A stretch of 64,000 nt of DNA from Kingdonia uniflora (GCA_014058105.1 JACGCM010000750.1:558001-622000), one strand, 5' to 3'; counted from the first letter of the stretch, positions 36,001 through 40,918 are shown. Translations and numbers: made by a program. The notes: generated by a model not told the origin, from the sequence alone.

Positions 36001-37996
36001 GAGAGATTGAGAGCCGGCCTTGGAGAGAGTGACGAATTGGGAGAAAGGGAGTTGGGATGAGAGGGTGGTTTAGGTAATTAATGATAAAGATTAAACTACC
36101 CATTTTTTGTGTTTTGTCCAAAGTACCCATCAGTATGAGAATTCAATAAATATAGGCCGTCCATCTCCCCCTGTCCTACAAATCCCAGCCCCTCTTTATC
36201 CTTGAGACAATGGCAGATATGTCTATACGGAAAACACCGTTGCCTAATGTATAATAGATTTGGGGTGGTGGTCCTCCACGGACAACGGACTGCGGTACCC
36301 TACTTTTATTGAATAAATATATGAGGAGAGGTTGAGCTCTCTCTCTCTCTCTCTCTTCTTTTTCTTCTTTTCTCTCGGTCTCTTTTTTACATACTTGAAC
36401 TGTTACCTGCAGGCACGGTTTGAACTTTCTCTAGATGTTTCTTCAGAGAGGAGTTTTTGCACTAATGAACATGAAGGGATAAAATACTAGAATTTGGCAT
36501 AAGCAGTAACCTAAGTCATTAGAGTGGTAAGATAGTTTTCTTAAAAATAAACTCCAAAGATTTTTCAAACCCAACAAAACGACTGTAAGTAAGAAACTCT
36601 TCCAACAAAAAAGTTTTCTTGAGACTCTATTCTGTGAAACAAGCCAGTAGGCAGCTAATTTGTGCATCTGTAGTGTTTATTTGGTTCTCTAATTTTATTC
36701 ACTAAATGAGATTGGTTTTCTTGATCAGTTTTTCTTGTGAGGTTAACTGTTAGATATTTGGCTTTGTTATTTGATCCTGAATGAGTGCTGATCTTAACTA
36801 CTTGTGTACAGAACAAGGGAAGATCACTATCCTTGAAGACAATGGAGGATGGCCGTGTCATACTGTACTCGGTAAATTTATTTAGCTAGCATTGTCTTGC
36901 GTTTGACACTTTCTTTCCTTTCTAATTATGCCTTTCATTCTGTATATTCTATAGAATTCAGTCAATGGCCGCGAATCGAGAATTAATTTCCCATGGCTGG
37001 TTTTTAATGAGAAGGTAAAAGTTAATTCAGTGTTGCTGCGGGATTCAACAGCAATATCCGATTCCATGCTGCTTCTATTTGGTGGAATCATTACTAAAGG
37101 ACTTGTGAGTATTCTTGTAATAGGTTTATTTCATAAATGTTAGACATCTGTCCTTGCAGTTCTAAAACTAGCCATAAATTCTTTTCTTTTGAACCAATTT
37201 TCCCCCGATTCTTACTGTGTGAAAATTACTAACTTTTGACAGGATGGGCAGCTGAAAATGTTGGGAGGATATTTGGAGTTCTTCATGAAACCAGCATTGG
37301 CAGTAACATTTTTAAGCGTAAAAGAGGAGCTTGAGGAGCTAATCCAAAACAAAGTAAGTGGATAGGGAGAAACTGAATAAGTGCTATATTCTTCTTATTA
37401 AGGTCTTAAATGTTGCTTCTTGGGTATATTTAGGGGGGAAATATTTTGCTTTCCTTTTAATGCCTTTCATGAATGAGTTGAATTTCTCTAATTTGTTTTT
37501 ACGAATCTATTCACAGCTTATGAATCCTAAGATGGACATTCATGCTCACCAAGAACTTCTGTCAGCCGTACGGTTACTGGTCTCAGAGGACCAATGTGAG
37601 GGTAGGTTTGTATTTGGCCAAAGGGTTCTGCGATCCGGGAAAATTGGAGCAGCAGCAGCAGCACCACCACCTGTACCAGGCATGATCTCAAGGAATGGAA
37701 GTGGACCTGGGGGTGACAATGCCAAAAGCCAGTTGCAAACTCTGGTGACAAGGGCTGGACATGAGGCCCCGAGTTACAAGACAAAGCAATTAAACAACCA
37801 GTTTCAAGGCATAGTGGAATTCAATGGGATGCTGTTCACAGGGAAGCCTTGCCACAACAAAAAGCTTGCAGAGAAGGATGCCGCAGCTGTAGCACTACAA
37901 TCTATGATAGGTGGGACCCGAGTTGCTCCTAAGGACCTGAACCACATGTCAATGATGCTTAAACAAAGCAGGAAGAAACAATCCCGAAGGAACTAA
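2922..37996 (+). CDS. DExH-box ATP-dependent RNA helicase, DHX36-like with C-terminal dsRNA-binding motif (3' part, 11 exons)
   Basis: Exons: 2922-3089, 3168-3440, 11530-11724, 20992-21195, 22821-22890, 23073-23221, 27924-28235, 36812-36871, 36955-37104, 37243-37353 and 37517-37996. All junctions are GT-AG and the frame stays open to TAA at 37994-37996 (about 690 residues). Domains in order: the end of RecA-1, RecA-2 with motifs IV ([11 protein letters not shown]), V ([13 protein letters not shown]) and VI (RRGRAGR), winged-helix and ratchet (HA2) region, OB-fold, then a dsRNA-binding motif. Motifs I to III lie upstream of the window. The family unwinds RNA, including structured RNA and G-quadruplexes in the DHX36 branch. 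The C-terminal dsRNA-binding motif points to the plant DExH3/DExH5 group rather than DExH1, but I cannot separate these. Coding is intact despite five introns of 1.6-9.3 kb, so I read it as a functional gene. Confidence 0.93.
3168..3440 (+). CDS. Helicase exon: start of RecA-2 with motif IV
   Basis: Bounded by GAATAG| and CAG|GTAATG, this exon gives 91 codons. It carries [14 protein letters not shown] and then motif [20 protein letters not shown], ending in [10 protein letters not shown], the conserved strand before motif V. It follows the previous exon after a 78-bp intron, the shortest in the visible gene. Confidence 0.94.
3588..3775 (+). mobile_element. tRNA-derived SINE with 16-bp target-site duplication
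   Basis: The element body is 3604-3759. It is flanked by identical copies of AAGGTAAGAACTAACT at 3588-3603 and 3760-3775, a target duplication of LINE-type length. A box-A-like TGGCCCAGTGG lies at 3617-3627 and a box-B-like GTGCTTGAAACCC at 3658-3670, about 30 bp apart, as in a tRNA-derived RNA polymerase III promoter. The 3' end is A-rich (GCAAAAAAATAAAA). Perfect flanking repeats suggest a relatively recent insertion. Transcription would run in the same direction as the host gene. Confidence 0.88.
3942..4366. mobile_element. Candidate MITE of a GTAAC...GTTAC family
   Basis: The left end reads GTAACATGGAAATACC and the right end GTGTCAATGTTAC followed by ATAG, giving short imperfect inverted ends. 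Both subterminal parts are packed with GTGTCC/GGACAC-type words (GTGTGGGACACTCGG, CGTGTCCAATACC, GTGTTGGACACC). Similar ends occur at 9611-10294 and 19081-19254 in this window. I see no convincing target-site duplication, so borders are approximate. Confidence 0.5.
4540..6300 (-). pseudogene. Decayed hAT-superfamily transposase (dimerisation-domain region)
   Basis: Reading the minus strand, disjoint frames give recognisable pieces of a plant hAT transposase. Near 4880-4985 is [17 protein letters not shown], the hATC dimerisation signature (usually [18 protein letters not shown]). Near 5040-5130 is [20 protein letters not shown], near 5180-5280 a [14 protein letters not shown] stretch, and near 5520-5660 [19 protein letters not shown]. 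Stops and frameshifts separate them, so no protein is made. The order matches a minus-strand gene with its C-terminus at the left. I could not identify termini. It could be an autonomous relative of the hAT-type elements nearby. Confidence 0.6.
5828..5929. repeat. Two-copy tandem duplication (56-bp spacing) inside the hAT relic
   Basis: A 46-bp segment beginning CAATAATTGATCTTTTAGTT occurs at 5828-5873 and again at 5884-5929 with one substitution (CTATGTG versus CTCTGTG). Confidence 0.8.
6780..7100 (+). other. Possible solo LTR or retroelement promoter region
   Basis: After a TGATAGGAATCG start near 6823 and a perfect hairpin, the sequence has a TATA-like GTATAAAAGAGAGCC (about 6960-6975) followed by GAGAGAGATTG and an AATAAA at about 7054, the order expected of an LTR (U3 promoter, R with polyadenylation signal). 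No second copy, primer-binding site or target duplication was found, so this is tentative. The surrounding 6300-6780 is unassigned intron sequence. Confidence 0.3.
6833..6854. repeat. Perfect 9-bp stem inverted repeat
   Basis: CGTGGTCGT, a 4-nt loop (ATCC), then ACGACCACG forms a GC-rich hairpin in an otherwise AT-rich intron. It lies about 120 bp upstream of a TATA-like box. Confidence 0.75.
7100..8280. other. Unassigned intron sequence with GATA microsatellite
   Basis: I see no coding relic or element boundary here. A short GAGA/GATA microsatellite lies at about 8180-8208 (AGAGAGAGATAGATAGATAG). Otherwise this is AT-rich intronic DNA, part of the 8.1-kb intron between helicase exons ending at 3440 and starting at 11530. 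Confidence 0.5.
8281..9476. mobile_element. Candidate DNA transposon with ~18-bp imperfect inverted ends
   Basis: The left end AGAGGCTGTTTATTTTTCT at 8281 is mirrored by the right end, whose reverse complement is AGAGGTTATTTGTTTTTTAG (ending at 9476). The left subterminal part repeats CTGAATCTGAA-type words, a pattern seen in plant hAT and Harbinger non-autonomous elements. No transposase coding survives, and I could not settle a target-site duplication, so the superfamily is open. Confidence 0.5.
9611..10294. mobile_element. Candidate MITE-like element with GTAACGACAC termini
   Basis: Perfect 10-bp ends, GTAACGACAC at 9611-9620 and GTGTCGTTAC at 10285-10294, enclose 684 bp. Inside both ends are GTATCC/GTGTCC words, for example CGTATCCGACAAGGATATG near the left end and CCGTGTCCGACACC near the right. 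It resembles the elements at 3942-4366 and 19081-19254. No clear target-site duplication was found. The minus-strand open frame across the left end (9490-9723) follows from the repeats and is not a gene. Confidence 0.5.
10295..11529. other. Remainder of helicase intron, unassigned
   Basis: AT-rich sequence without a recognisable coding relic. A segment near 10960-11110 (TTAGTTCGGTGGCTTCAAG...) and another near 12090-12150 (TATAGTGGTTCAGCAACTT) resemble LTR-like noncoding repeats, but I cannot define borders. The plus-strand open frames at 11085-11536 end inside or just before the splice acceptor and have no recognisable protein character. Confidence 0.4.
11530..11724 (+). CDS. Helicase exon: RecA-2 motif V
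   Basis: The 65-codon exon starts after AAATGCAG and ends CGACAA|GTAAGA. It carries [18 protein letters not shown], motif V of DEAH helicases, then [16 protein letters not shown] and [18 protein letters not shown], the strand leading into motif VI. Nothing is disrupted although the introns on both sides exceed 8 kb. Confidence 0.96.
12498..14570 (+). pseudogene. LINE ORF1 (RNA-binding protein), broken
   Basis: Three consecutive open segments carry the plant L1 ORF1 pattern. At 12498-12827 are the RWFQNGEGV and [10 protein letters not shown] boxes, followed by [10 protein letters not shown], which typically closes this N-terminal region. At 12921-13550 is the [20 protein letters not shown] box found after DUF4283-like domains. 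At 13560-14300 is acidic, low-complexity sequence. Such proteins coat LINE RNA in the ribonucleoprotein. Stops and frame changes separate the parts (after 12827 and after 13550), and the start is uncertain. I do not see an intact CCHC knuckle. Confidence 0.72.
14571..18150 (+). pseudogene. LINE ORF2: endonuclease, reverse transcriptase, zinc finger (broken)
   Basis: The frame opens [14 protein letters not shown] at about 14571, the APE endonuclease start, then shifts. The segment 14694-15317 keeps EGDFNVTR and a terminal SDYIPLLL, where the family has SDH, so the catalytic His is replaced by Tyr. Reverse transcriptase follows: [10 protein letters not shown] at about 15914, [13 protein letters not shown] (motif A) at about 16305, and [14 protein letters not shown] (motif B) at about 16470. 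The YADD box (motif C) near 16630 survives only as TDDDT. A thumb region [14 protein letters not shown] follows, then a C-terminal [19 protein letters not shown] finger (zf-RVT) at about 17847. Several stops interrupt it. It performed target-primed reverse transcription in its active ancestor. Confidence 0.85.
18393..18699. other. Intron sequence after the LINE, with telomere-like words
   Basis: Immediately after the LINE A-tract lies CCCCGAGAGAGGAACTCCGC and then CCCTAAACCCTAAACTC (about 18413-18430), two plant telomere-type units or a telo-box. I see no coding relic. Confidence 0.4.
18700..19075 (-). pseudogene. Copia RNase H fragment (minus strand), broken
   Basis: The minus strand encodes, across frameshifts, [16 protein letters not shown] (about 18985-19035) and [15 protein letters not shown] (about 18800-18860). 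These correspond to the SWRSKKQ-VSRSSAE and TKHI-VD-HF-REK boxes of Ty1/copia RNase H. Stops and frame changes separate the two boxes and the interval between them is shorter than usual, so the piece is also internally deleted. The opposite strand has only shadow frames. Confidence 0.65.
19081..19254. mobile_element. Small MITE with CTATGTAACG termini
   Basis: The left end CTATGTAACGTTGACATGGG is mirrored by the right end CCATGTCCACGTTACATAG, an inverted repeat of about 19 bp with one mismatch. The interior contains GTGTGCGGTACAGGATATGG, GGGACACACATATCCG and GTGTCGG. It belongs with the two other GTAAC...GTTAC elements in this window, and is the shortest and best-defined of them (174 bp). Confidence 0.6.
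19260..20991. other. Remainder of intron before the motif VI exon, unassigned
   Basis: No element could be bounded. A minus-strand stretch near 20210-20340 (translating to [20 protein letters not shown] in one frame) looks like old coding sequence, but I cannot assign it. The plus-strand open frames 19550-19891 and 20649-20837 lack recognisable motifs. Confidence 0.4.
20992..21195 (+). CDS. Helicase exon: motif VI and winged-helix start
   Basis: The exon of 68 codons begins directly at [17 protein letters not shown], which completes motif VI (Q from the previous exon plus RRGRAGR with the arginine fingers), and continues [19 protein letters not shown] into the winged-helix domain. Acceptor TTTATGTAG and donor TCT|GTAAGC are canonical. 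Confidence 0.96.
21196..22820. other. Helicase intron, unassigned
   Basis: This 1.6-kb intron has no element I can bound. A 91-codon minus-strand open frame (21856-22131, containing [19 protein letters not shown]) is not recognised and has no supporting context. It could be a relic of a captured sequence. Confidence 0.4.
22821..22890 (+). CDS. Helicase exon: ratchet (HA2) domain start
   Basis: A short 70-nt exon: [20 protein letters not shown] then TVLG, the conserved helix of the HA2 domain. It ends in phase 1, completed by GT from the next exon to give Gly. Donor TTAG|GTATCA. Confidence 0.94.
22892..23039. repeat. Tandem duplication, 74-bp unit, spanning an intron's 5' end
   Basis: Two copies at 22892-22965 and 22966-23039, starting TATCAATTTATGTCTTTCAT, differ at only a few positions. 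The first starts 1 bp after the splice donor's G, so the duplication lies wholly within the intron and leaves the exon and both splice sites intact. Confidence 0.88.
23073..23221 (+). CDS. Helicase exon: HA2 domain
   Basis: Starts after CTTGGCAG, restoring phase with the previous exon. Encodes [19 protein letters not shown] and [19 protein letters not shown], the HA2 signature of DEAH/RHA helicases, and ends DKKD|GTAAGT. Confidence 0.95.
23284..23317. repeat. AAAT/AT microsatellite
   Basis: About five TAAA units followed by (AT)n in the intron. Confidence 0.85.
23640..24160. repeat. Three degenerate tandem copies of a ~140-bp unit
   Basis: Segments beginning near 23680, 23815 and 24045 share TATTTTGAA-CATATGTTAGG-ATATCC and then GAGAAGTAAGAATTAT and GGGAGATGCCAGGGAGTT. 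The outer two are each preceded by GCAACACGAGCTG / GCAACACACGAGCTG plus a GTGCCTA/GCGCCTA word. The divergence shows an old array. No coding is apparent. Confidence 0.7.
24160..24340 (+). pseudogene. LINE reverse transcriptase C-terminal fragment
   Basis: In one plus-strand frame, from about 24208, [19 protein letters not shown] then [13 protein letters not shown] matches the KxHxxxW..VC..K..GGLG box after the thumb of plant L1 ORF2. The same box in the large LINE here is at about 17086-17190. It is a short, isolated relic in sense orientation. Confidence 0.65.
24922..25196. mobile_element. Possible MITE with GGTTTAAAAA ends and GAGGC words
   Basis: The left AAGGTTTAAAAAGGCGGAGGC and right CTCAATGCATTTTTTAAAACC ends are weak inverted repeats. 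The interior holds GAGGCGCAAGCCTC, a palindrome-like word, and further GAGGC/GCCTC words. Such GGTTTTAAAA ends occur in plant hAT-type MITEs. Flanking duplication is not convincing. Confidence 0.3.
25440..26236 (+). mobile_element. LINE 3' fragment with RNase H domain and A tail
   Basis: A sense-strand remnant begins within a linker (…[16 protein letters not shown]) just upstream of an RNase H domain, and ends with a noncoding segment, CCAGCTTGCCC and nine A's at about 26227-26235. The large L1 at 12.4-18.4 kb shows no RNase H domain, so this is a different LINE lineage. It abuts the next LINE fragment directly. Confidence 0.65.
25613..26077 (+). CDS. RNase H-like (RVT_3) domain ORF, 154 aa, LINE-derived
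   Basis: An uninterrupted frame keeps all four RNase H acidic positions: NTDGA (about residue 3), HELQG (about residue 41), YTDSAAAV (about residue 64) and [11 protein letters not shown] (about residue 118). The family, present at the C-terminus of some plant LINE ORF2 proteins and in stand-alone plant RNase H genes, cleaves RNA in RNA-DNA hybrids. The frame extends a few codons upstream of the ATG with VL preceding NTDGA, so the ATG is probably not a true start. The LINE-like linker upstream and A tail downstream argue for a retroelement remnant rather than a host gene, despite the intact frame. Confidence 0.6.
   Translation: MNTDGALIDVGSFGTILRTWDGGPIKACAGRTRPHNIIIHELQGIKLGLIMAIEEAIDYLMVYTDSAAAVSFLTNKTAPPWYARRLVKEIFKLMEHFTSFQIEHVFREANQAADDLAKLKPMEGLVVILPGAFTLNLKKFTHDDKHGRLYVRVG
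26240..26995 (+). pseudogene. LINE ORF2 3' fragment, second copy of the L1 lineage
   Basis: The sequence parallels 17310-18080 of the large LINE. GTTGATATTCAACACGTGGG corresponds to the earlier GTTGATATTTAATACGTGTG. The TACCCTTCTCTTTATAATGC, TTTGGGAGAGTGAAGGA and ATGATTCAAAAAGTTAC boxes are shared, and GGTATGGAAGTGGACCC starts the zinc-finger region. Many indels and stops show an older copy. It has no A tail of its own. Confidence 0.75.
27000..27923. other. Intron sequence before the HA2/OB exon, unassigned
   Basis: AT-rich with no recognisable coding or element ends. It ends in a pyrimidine tract and acceptor TTCTTCTGCAG. Confidence 0.45.
27924..28235 (+). CDS. Helicase exon: HA2 end and OB-fold start
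   Basis: Encodes 104 codons from [20 protein letters not shown] through [20 protein letters not shown] to [15 protein letters not shown]. The YCWKNFLS...LR and GLYPGI boxes are standard for DHX36/DHX9-type helicases at the HA2-to-OB transition. Donor GTG|GTCAGT. Confidence 0.95.
28540..29455 (-). pseudogene. LINE ORF2 C-terminal fragment with RNase H (minus strand)
   Basis: On the minus strand, reading right to left: [18 protein letters not shown] (about 29310-29365) is the linker after the LINE zinc finger. [17 protein letters not shown] (about 29100-29160) is the RNase H entry, with NIDS where NxDG is usual. Then [16 protein letters not shown] (about 28965-29025) and [12 protein letters not shown] (about 28905-28940) follow, the latter with N-N-S replacing the usual TDS. 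Loss of two acidic positions and frameshifts make it non-functional. Its upstream end is cut by the copia fragment at about 29455. Confidence 0.7.
29456..29870 (+). pseudogene. Copia (Ty1) RNase H C-terminal fragment
   Basis: An open frame reads [52 protein letters not shown] and [18 protein letters not shown], the standard end of copia pol (AEYRAM, CDN-A, KHIEVD-HF, QLAD--TK). It begins abruptly at the AEAEYRAM box, directly joined to the minus-strand LINE piece. The reading frame is intact to 29860, but the rest of pol and any LTR pair are absent, so it is a fragment. Confidence 0.85.
29871..31225. other. Intron sequence, unassigned
   Basis: AT-rich intron DNA with no coding relic I recognise. 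It forms the left part of the segment containing the captured gene fragments, and the element end must lie within it or beyond. Confidence 0.4.
31230..31640 (-). pseudogene. Captured fragment of IMP-specific 5'-nucleotidase (HAD family)
   Basis: Two minus-strand exon pieces are visible. The upstream one (about 31417-31640) has DDIWSSPGW, then, after a frameshift near 31570, [21 protein letters not shown], the HAD motif I DxDxT. A TAA stop follows where the family has Gln, then [23 protein letters not shown] up to a GT donor. The second (31230-31293) reads [21 protein letters not shown] up to a GT donor. These match the N-terminal part of plant cytosolic HAD-type 5'-nucleotidases. The frameshift, the stop and absence of later exons make it a pseudogene. 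Keeping introns implies DNA-level copying, not retroposition. Confidence 0.8.
31880..32789 (-). pseudogene. HIP: Captured 5' part of a Hsp70-interacting protein (HIP/ST13-like) gene
   Basis: Minus-strand exons: 32659-32789 (from [16 protein letters not shown], with [19 protein letters not shown], the HIP N-terminal dimerisation domain), 32541-32565 (LGSKVPQP), 32222-32323 ([25 protein letters not shown]), 32025-32121 (MGDPSVEV..., [10 protein letters not shown]) and from 31943 down ([21 protein letters not shown], start of the first TPR). GT-AG junctions are preserved. Similarity stops at about 31880, inside the first TPR, and 5'-nucleotidase sequence follows on the same strand. HIP is an Hsp70 co-chaperone. 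This copy lacks most TPRs and has a duplicated exon 2, so it is a truncated copy, not a working gene. Confidence 0.85.
32404..32665. repeat. 132-bp tandem duplication carrying HIP exon 2 and intron 1
   Basis: Unit one begins at 32404 (AGGTACCGGTTGGGGAACC) and unit two at 32536. They are nearly identical apart from one substitution and a GA-run length change. The 25-nt exon 2 is present twice (32409-32433 and 32541-32565), each with intact acceptor and donor. Including both would add 50 nt and break frame. Confidence 0.92.
32830..34880. other. Intron sequence, unassigned, with a local duplication
   Basis: Nothing coding is recognised. A two-copy tandem duplication of about 82 bp lies at 33932-34013 and 34014-34082, both starting GTCTATATATTCCAGTT with the second copy slightly shorter. 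The segment just right of HIP (32830-33040) probably belongs to its captured promoter or the carrier element. Confidence 0.5.
34880..35170 (+). pseudogene. LINE ORF2 fragment (post-RT region)
   Basis: The plus strand encodes [15 protein letters not shown] and, about 45 codons later, [18 protein letters not shown]. These match the K-L...SLW-----K and W-IG-G--I-FW-D-W boxes between the reverse transcriptase and zinc finger of plant LINEs. Isolated and interrupted by stops. Confidence 0.65.
35440..35760. repeat. Short tandem duplications
   Basis: A ~41-bp unit with CCAAATTATTGTCATACC is repeated at about 35470-35550. A 20-bp unit (GCTATTATAATTAAACAA...) is repeated at about 35693-35729 and followed by GATGAA triplets. 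Confidence 0.7.
35760..36811. other. End of the last large intron, with GA/CT-rich tracts
   Basis: A GA-rich block (about 35938-36035) and a CT dinucleotide run with CT-rich extension (about 36336-36385) flank otherwise unremarkable sequence. They resemble promoter or 5' UTR tracts, perhaps captured, but no exon follows. The acceptor of the next helicase exon is GTGTACAG at 36811. Confidence 0.45.
36812..36871 (+). CDS. Helicase exon: OB-fold
   Basis: A 60-nt, phase-0 exon, [20 protein letters not shown], matching the KT-EDG-V-LY strand of the OB-fold. It sits after an 8.6-kb intron and is fully intact. Confidence 0.92.
36955..37104 (+). CDS. Helicase exon: OB-fold
   Basis: Fifty codons: [20 protein letters not shown], then [23 protein letters not shown]. 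The PWLVF-EK and RDST-ISDS boxes are diagnostic of DHX36-type OB-folds. Acceptor CTATAG, donor CTT|GTGAGT. Confidence 0.95.
37243..37353 (+). CDS. Helicase exon: C-terminal extension
   Basis: Thirty-seven codons reading [20 protein letters not shown] and ending [10 protein letters not shown] before donor AAA|GTAAGT. Matches the C-terminal extension helix of the family. Confidence 0.94.
37517..37996 (+). CDS. Helicase last exon: C-terminal extension, Ala/Pro linker and dsRNA-binding motif
   Basis: Starts [20 protein letters not shown] after TTCACAG. A linker with [11 protein letters not shown] and a Gly-rich stretch follows. Then comes a dsRNA-binding motif: [20 protein letters not shown] (helix 1), [18 protein letters not shown] (strands) and [17 protein letters not shown] (the KK-A--AA--AL helix 2). 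The tail is basic ([16 protein letters not shown]) and ends at TAA 37994-37996. The dsRNA-binding motif at the end distinguishes this gene from DExH1-type relatives. Confidence 0.95.
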   Translation, partial: LMNPKMDIHAHQELLSAVRLLVSEDQCEGRFVFGQRVLRSGKIGAAAAAPPPVPGMISRNGSGPGGDNAKSQLQTLVTRAGHEAPSYKTKQLNNQFQGIVEFNGMLFTGKPCHNKKLAEKDAAAVALQSMIGGTRVAPKDLNHMSMMLKQSRKKQSRRN

Positions 37997-39630
37997 CATT
38001 TATTTGTTCATGCTTAATACATAACTGTGATCTGGGAGATCACTGTTCCCACCCTCAAATTTGGGGTGTTTTAGTTAGTACAGGTTATTTTCCGAACTGA
38101 CCAACCAGGGTTACAAATTACAATACATTTTTGGAGATAGAGTGAAGCTTGGTGGAGTGAATAGGGGGAACTAAGGCTGATAATTCATCTGAATAGAGAT
38201 CACAAAAGGGATATCACATTGATCTGGAACTTCTGCACCGGTTAACAGTCATCATTTGTATATTTTTGTCATTATTGTTATTAAGATTATCAATATATGT
38301 ATCACTTACATTATCCTGTACTTTGTGGTGCAGTTTGTGTTCCTCTAAGTTCTCTTATATTTCATTATCTTTGAAGGAACTCCAGTTGGTCGTGGGGGGA
38401 TCTCCATTTTTAATCATCCTGGCCAATGGTTTTATAGACGACTTGCTAATTTGCACAACGATCAATTTTACTTTTGGTATACACAAAATTTATTAGTGTA
38501 AAATGAAAGATATTTACTTTTGATAGTATTTTATTTTTGTATTTTCTTGATTTTGATAGTCTTTTTTCAAGTGTGTTTCGTAGTTGCTGTATATGCATAT
38601 CATTTAGTTTTGCTTAATATTTATCACACTTCCAGATCTTAGATCTGCAGTTTGAGTTATATGACAGTTGTGTTTATAACATCCATATCCCAATGTTTTT
38701 TTTCTTTTTTTTTTGTTTTTGCTGGGCAAGCTGGGGATTTTGGACACCCCATGGACCACATCTAAATACCAATGTTCTAGTTATTATTAGAGGAAGCCGT
38801 GAAAGATGCCGGGGAGTAACCCTGAACATTAATCAGATTTTTCCGAATAATCAGATTTCTGATCTTCACAATCTGATCCTACTTGTAATCTTGTTGACTT
38901 GGGTTTTTTAGGTGCGTTGTCTGTTTGGTAGTTTTTTTATCACAGGAGATAGCTTGCAGGCAATGGCCAACCCTTCTTTGTGTATATCAAAATCCTAGAG
39001 TAAGTTCTTCAATTCTAATCAGAGTCATACAACTGAATCTTTGTCCCATACCCTCATTTTATGCAGGAATGGCGAGTTTCGATTAATGGTTGGAAGGTTT
39101 CTGAGTTCTAGTTGATTTTGCGATATGGGCTTCGGGTTGGAAGAAAGTTGTTTTAATACGATTCATCATCAACTAACATCCTGTGGATGAGCCCTCATGA
39201 GAACCTTCGTATTGTCAGGGCCACAATCCATTGAAGAAAATCTCTATCAGCACTGACTTACTCATGGGACAAGATGTTCACGAATCCTGAGCGAAGTGAC
39301 GTCAACCTGATGTAACGATGTCTGTTTATGGTTGATAAGTGTAACATGGTCAAGGATTCTATTCAAAACAATGAGGCACATAAAGTTGGTGCGGAAAACA
39401 CAGTTGAATGGCCAACTAGCTAGAAACAAATGTAACAAGAAGAAAAGTTGGTAATAACAAAAGATTTGGGGAGAAACTTAGGGTCTGTTTGTTTTTTATT
39501 TTTTTTTTTTTTTTTTTTTTTTGTTTGTTTGTCGAAGTGGAAACTGATAAGAACTTGCTCGAAGTTCTCACTTTTGGTTTGTATTTTTAATTTATAAAAA
39601 TTAGAAGATTTTCATGCATATGGAAAATGG
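37997..39630. other. 3' UTR and downstream sequence of the helicase
   Basis: The first several hundred bases after the stop are probably 3' UTR, but I cannot fix a polyadenylation site. Beyond about 38.5 kb I see no gene. Homopolymer T runs occur at about 38697-38720 and 39497-39522 (the latter interrupted only by single other bases). Confidence 0.5.
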
Positions 39631-39740
39631 GAAGGATTTAGAGACACTCACAAACCAAACACTAAAGTCTCACTCAATACGAACCACTCATCTCTATTAG
39701 ATGAACGACTCTAAAAATGGGTGATTTGCTATATAGGAAA
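39630..39740 (+). repeat. Relic terminal repeat of the Mutator-like family
   Basis: GGATTTAGAGACACTCACAA followed by CTCACTCAATACGAACCACT and CATCTCT closely resembles the left inverted terminus of the element at 44311 (AAATTTAAAGACACTAAAAA...CTCACTCAAACTGAACCACA...CATCTCT). It is oriented like a left end. No matching right end lies between here and 44.3 kb. Confidence 0.6.
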
Positions 39741-40371
39741 TGAGGTGGAAAAACTTAAACATATTATAGCTGGCACTCTTCCTTTCTCTTCGCCTCTAGG
39801 TGGCAGCCACGTCGTATTTCCCTTTTTCTTAACAAACAAAGAATTCAAATCTATTACATCACTCGTCCTGTTGTCTCTCTTTCCCTCTTTCACCATTAGA
39901 GGCGAAATTAGGGGTTCTCGAATTAAATTCCCTTAAATCACTCATCTTTGTCCCTGCATATCTCTCGAACAATTTCTCTCTCCATTTTGAAGCTTATCAG
40001 TCACACTGTGATTAGAAGTAAAATTGGTGTTTGAGCGCTCTCTAATTGGTTGTTGGTTGATTGGAGAACTGTACTGTAGATTAGTTGGTTGGGGTTTTTA
40101 TTTGGGGTTTCCTTTAATTTAGGGGTTTTAGAGAAGAATCTAGGGTTTGCTGTTGGATATTGGAGAACAGTTTGCTGAAGATTGCTGTCTATTTGAAGGT
40201 AAGTTTGTGCTGGTCAATCCCTACCCCTTTATATTTAGTTAGGCTTTGTTTGATGAAACAATTGTAATTTGGAAAAAAAAATAATTTGATTCTTTTCCTG
40301 CGTAAATCGTTTGCGCTTTTTTTTTTTTTTTTCTTCTTCTTCTTCTTCTGTATGCTACCACCACCAAATAT

Positions 40372-40630
40372 TCTATACACCTAAAGGAATAACTCATCAG
40401 CCATTTCTCGATCTCAGCCCTTCGTTACCCATCTCTCGTGAGTCGAGGATTATTTAGGCCGCTCGGATTTCTTCTATGCCTTAAAATTAAGTCCCAGCCA
40501 TCGGATCCCACAAGAAATTTTAGAATTCCTTCAAACTTCAAAACTGCCAATTTTTCAGCCGATTTAGCCTATATTTTCAGTCAACCAACATTAGTTTTAA
40601 GCTTTAAATCCAAATCATAAGGCAAAATTC
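40372..40630. repeat. Dispersed ~255-bp direct repeat, copy 1
   Basis: Starts TCTATACACCTAAAGGAATA and contains CATCTCTCGTGAGTCGAGGA, GGATTATTTAGGCCGCTC, CTTCAAACTTCAAAACTGCC and TTTAGCCTATATTTTCAGT. Shared in the same orientation with 47464-47725 and 51237-51501, and followed here by a UTR-like segment and fragments of two host genes. Confidence 0.9.
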
Positions 40631-40748
40631 TAGTTCATCATTCCTCTCTTCTCCAAACCCTGAGTTTGTAAGAGTTTGAATCCCTGCTCTCAATTTTCGA
40701 CTACTAAATCACCCTACATCTTCATCTTCTTTCTTCTAAAATCTCCCC

Positions 40749-40918
40749 AATCTACAAACATCGCCCTTTTTATCCCAAACCTAAAAGGTTTGTTCAATTC
40801 ATACTCCCAATCAACCCTAATTTGTTGAAATCTAATCTACAAACATCGCCCCTTTGATCCCAAACCTAAAAGGTTTGTTCAATTCATACTCCCAATCAGC
40901 CCTAATTTAAGGAAATCT
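40749..40918. repeat. Tandem duplication, 85-bp spacing, in a 5'-UTR-like segment
   Basis: AATCTACAAACATCGCCC and CCCAAACCTAAAAGGTTTGT recur at 40749 and 40834, each unit ending CAATC(A/G)(A/G)CCCTAATTT. The region is pyrimidine-rich like a 5' UTR. Confidence 0.85.

Noticed and set aside
36336..36385. CT-rich tract as a helicase promoter
   Set aside because: It is in the middle of the gene, ahead of an internal exon. No alternative first exon is visible.
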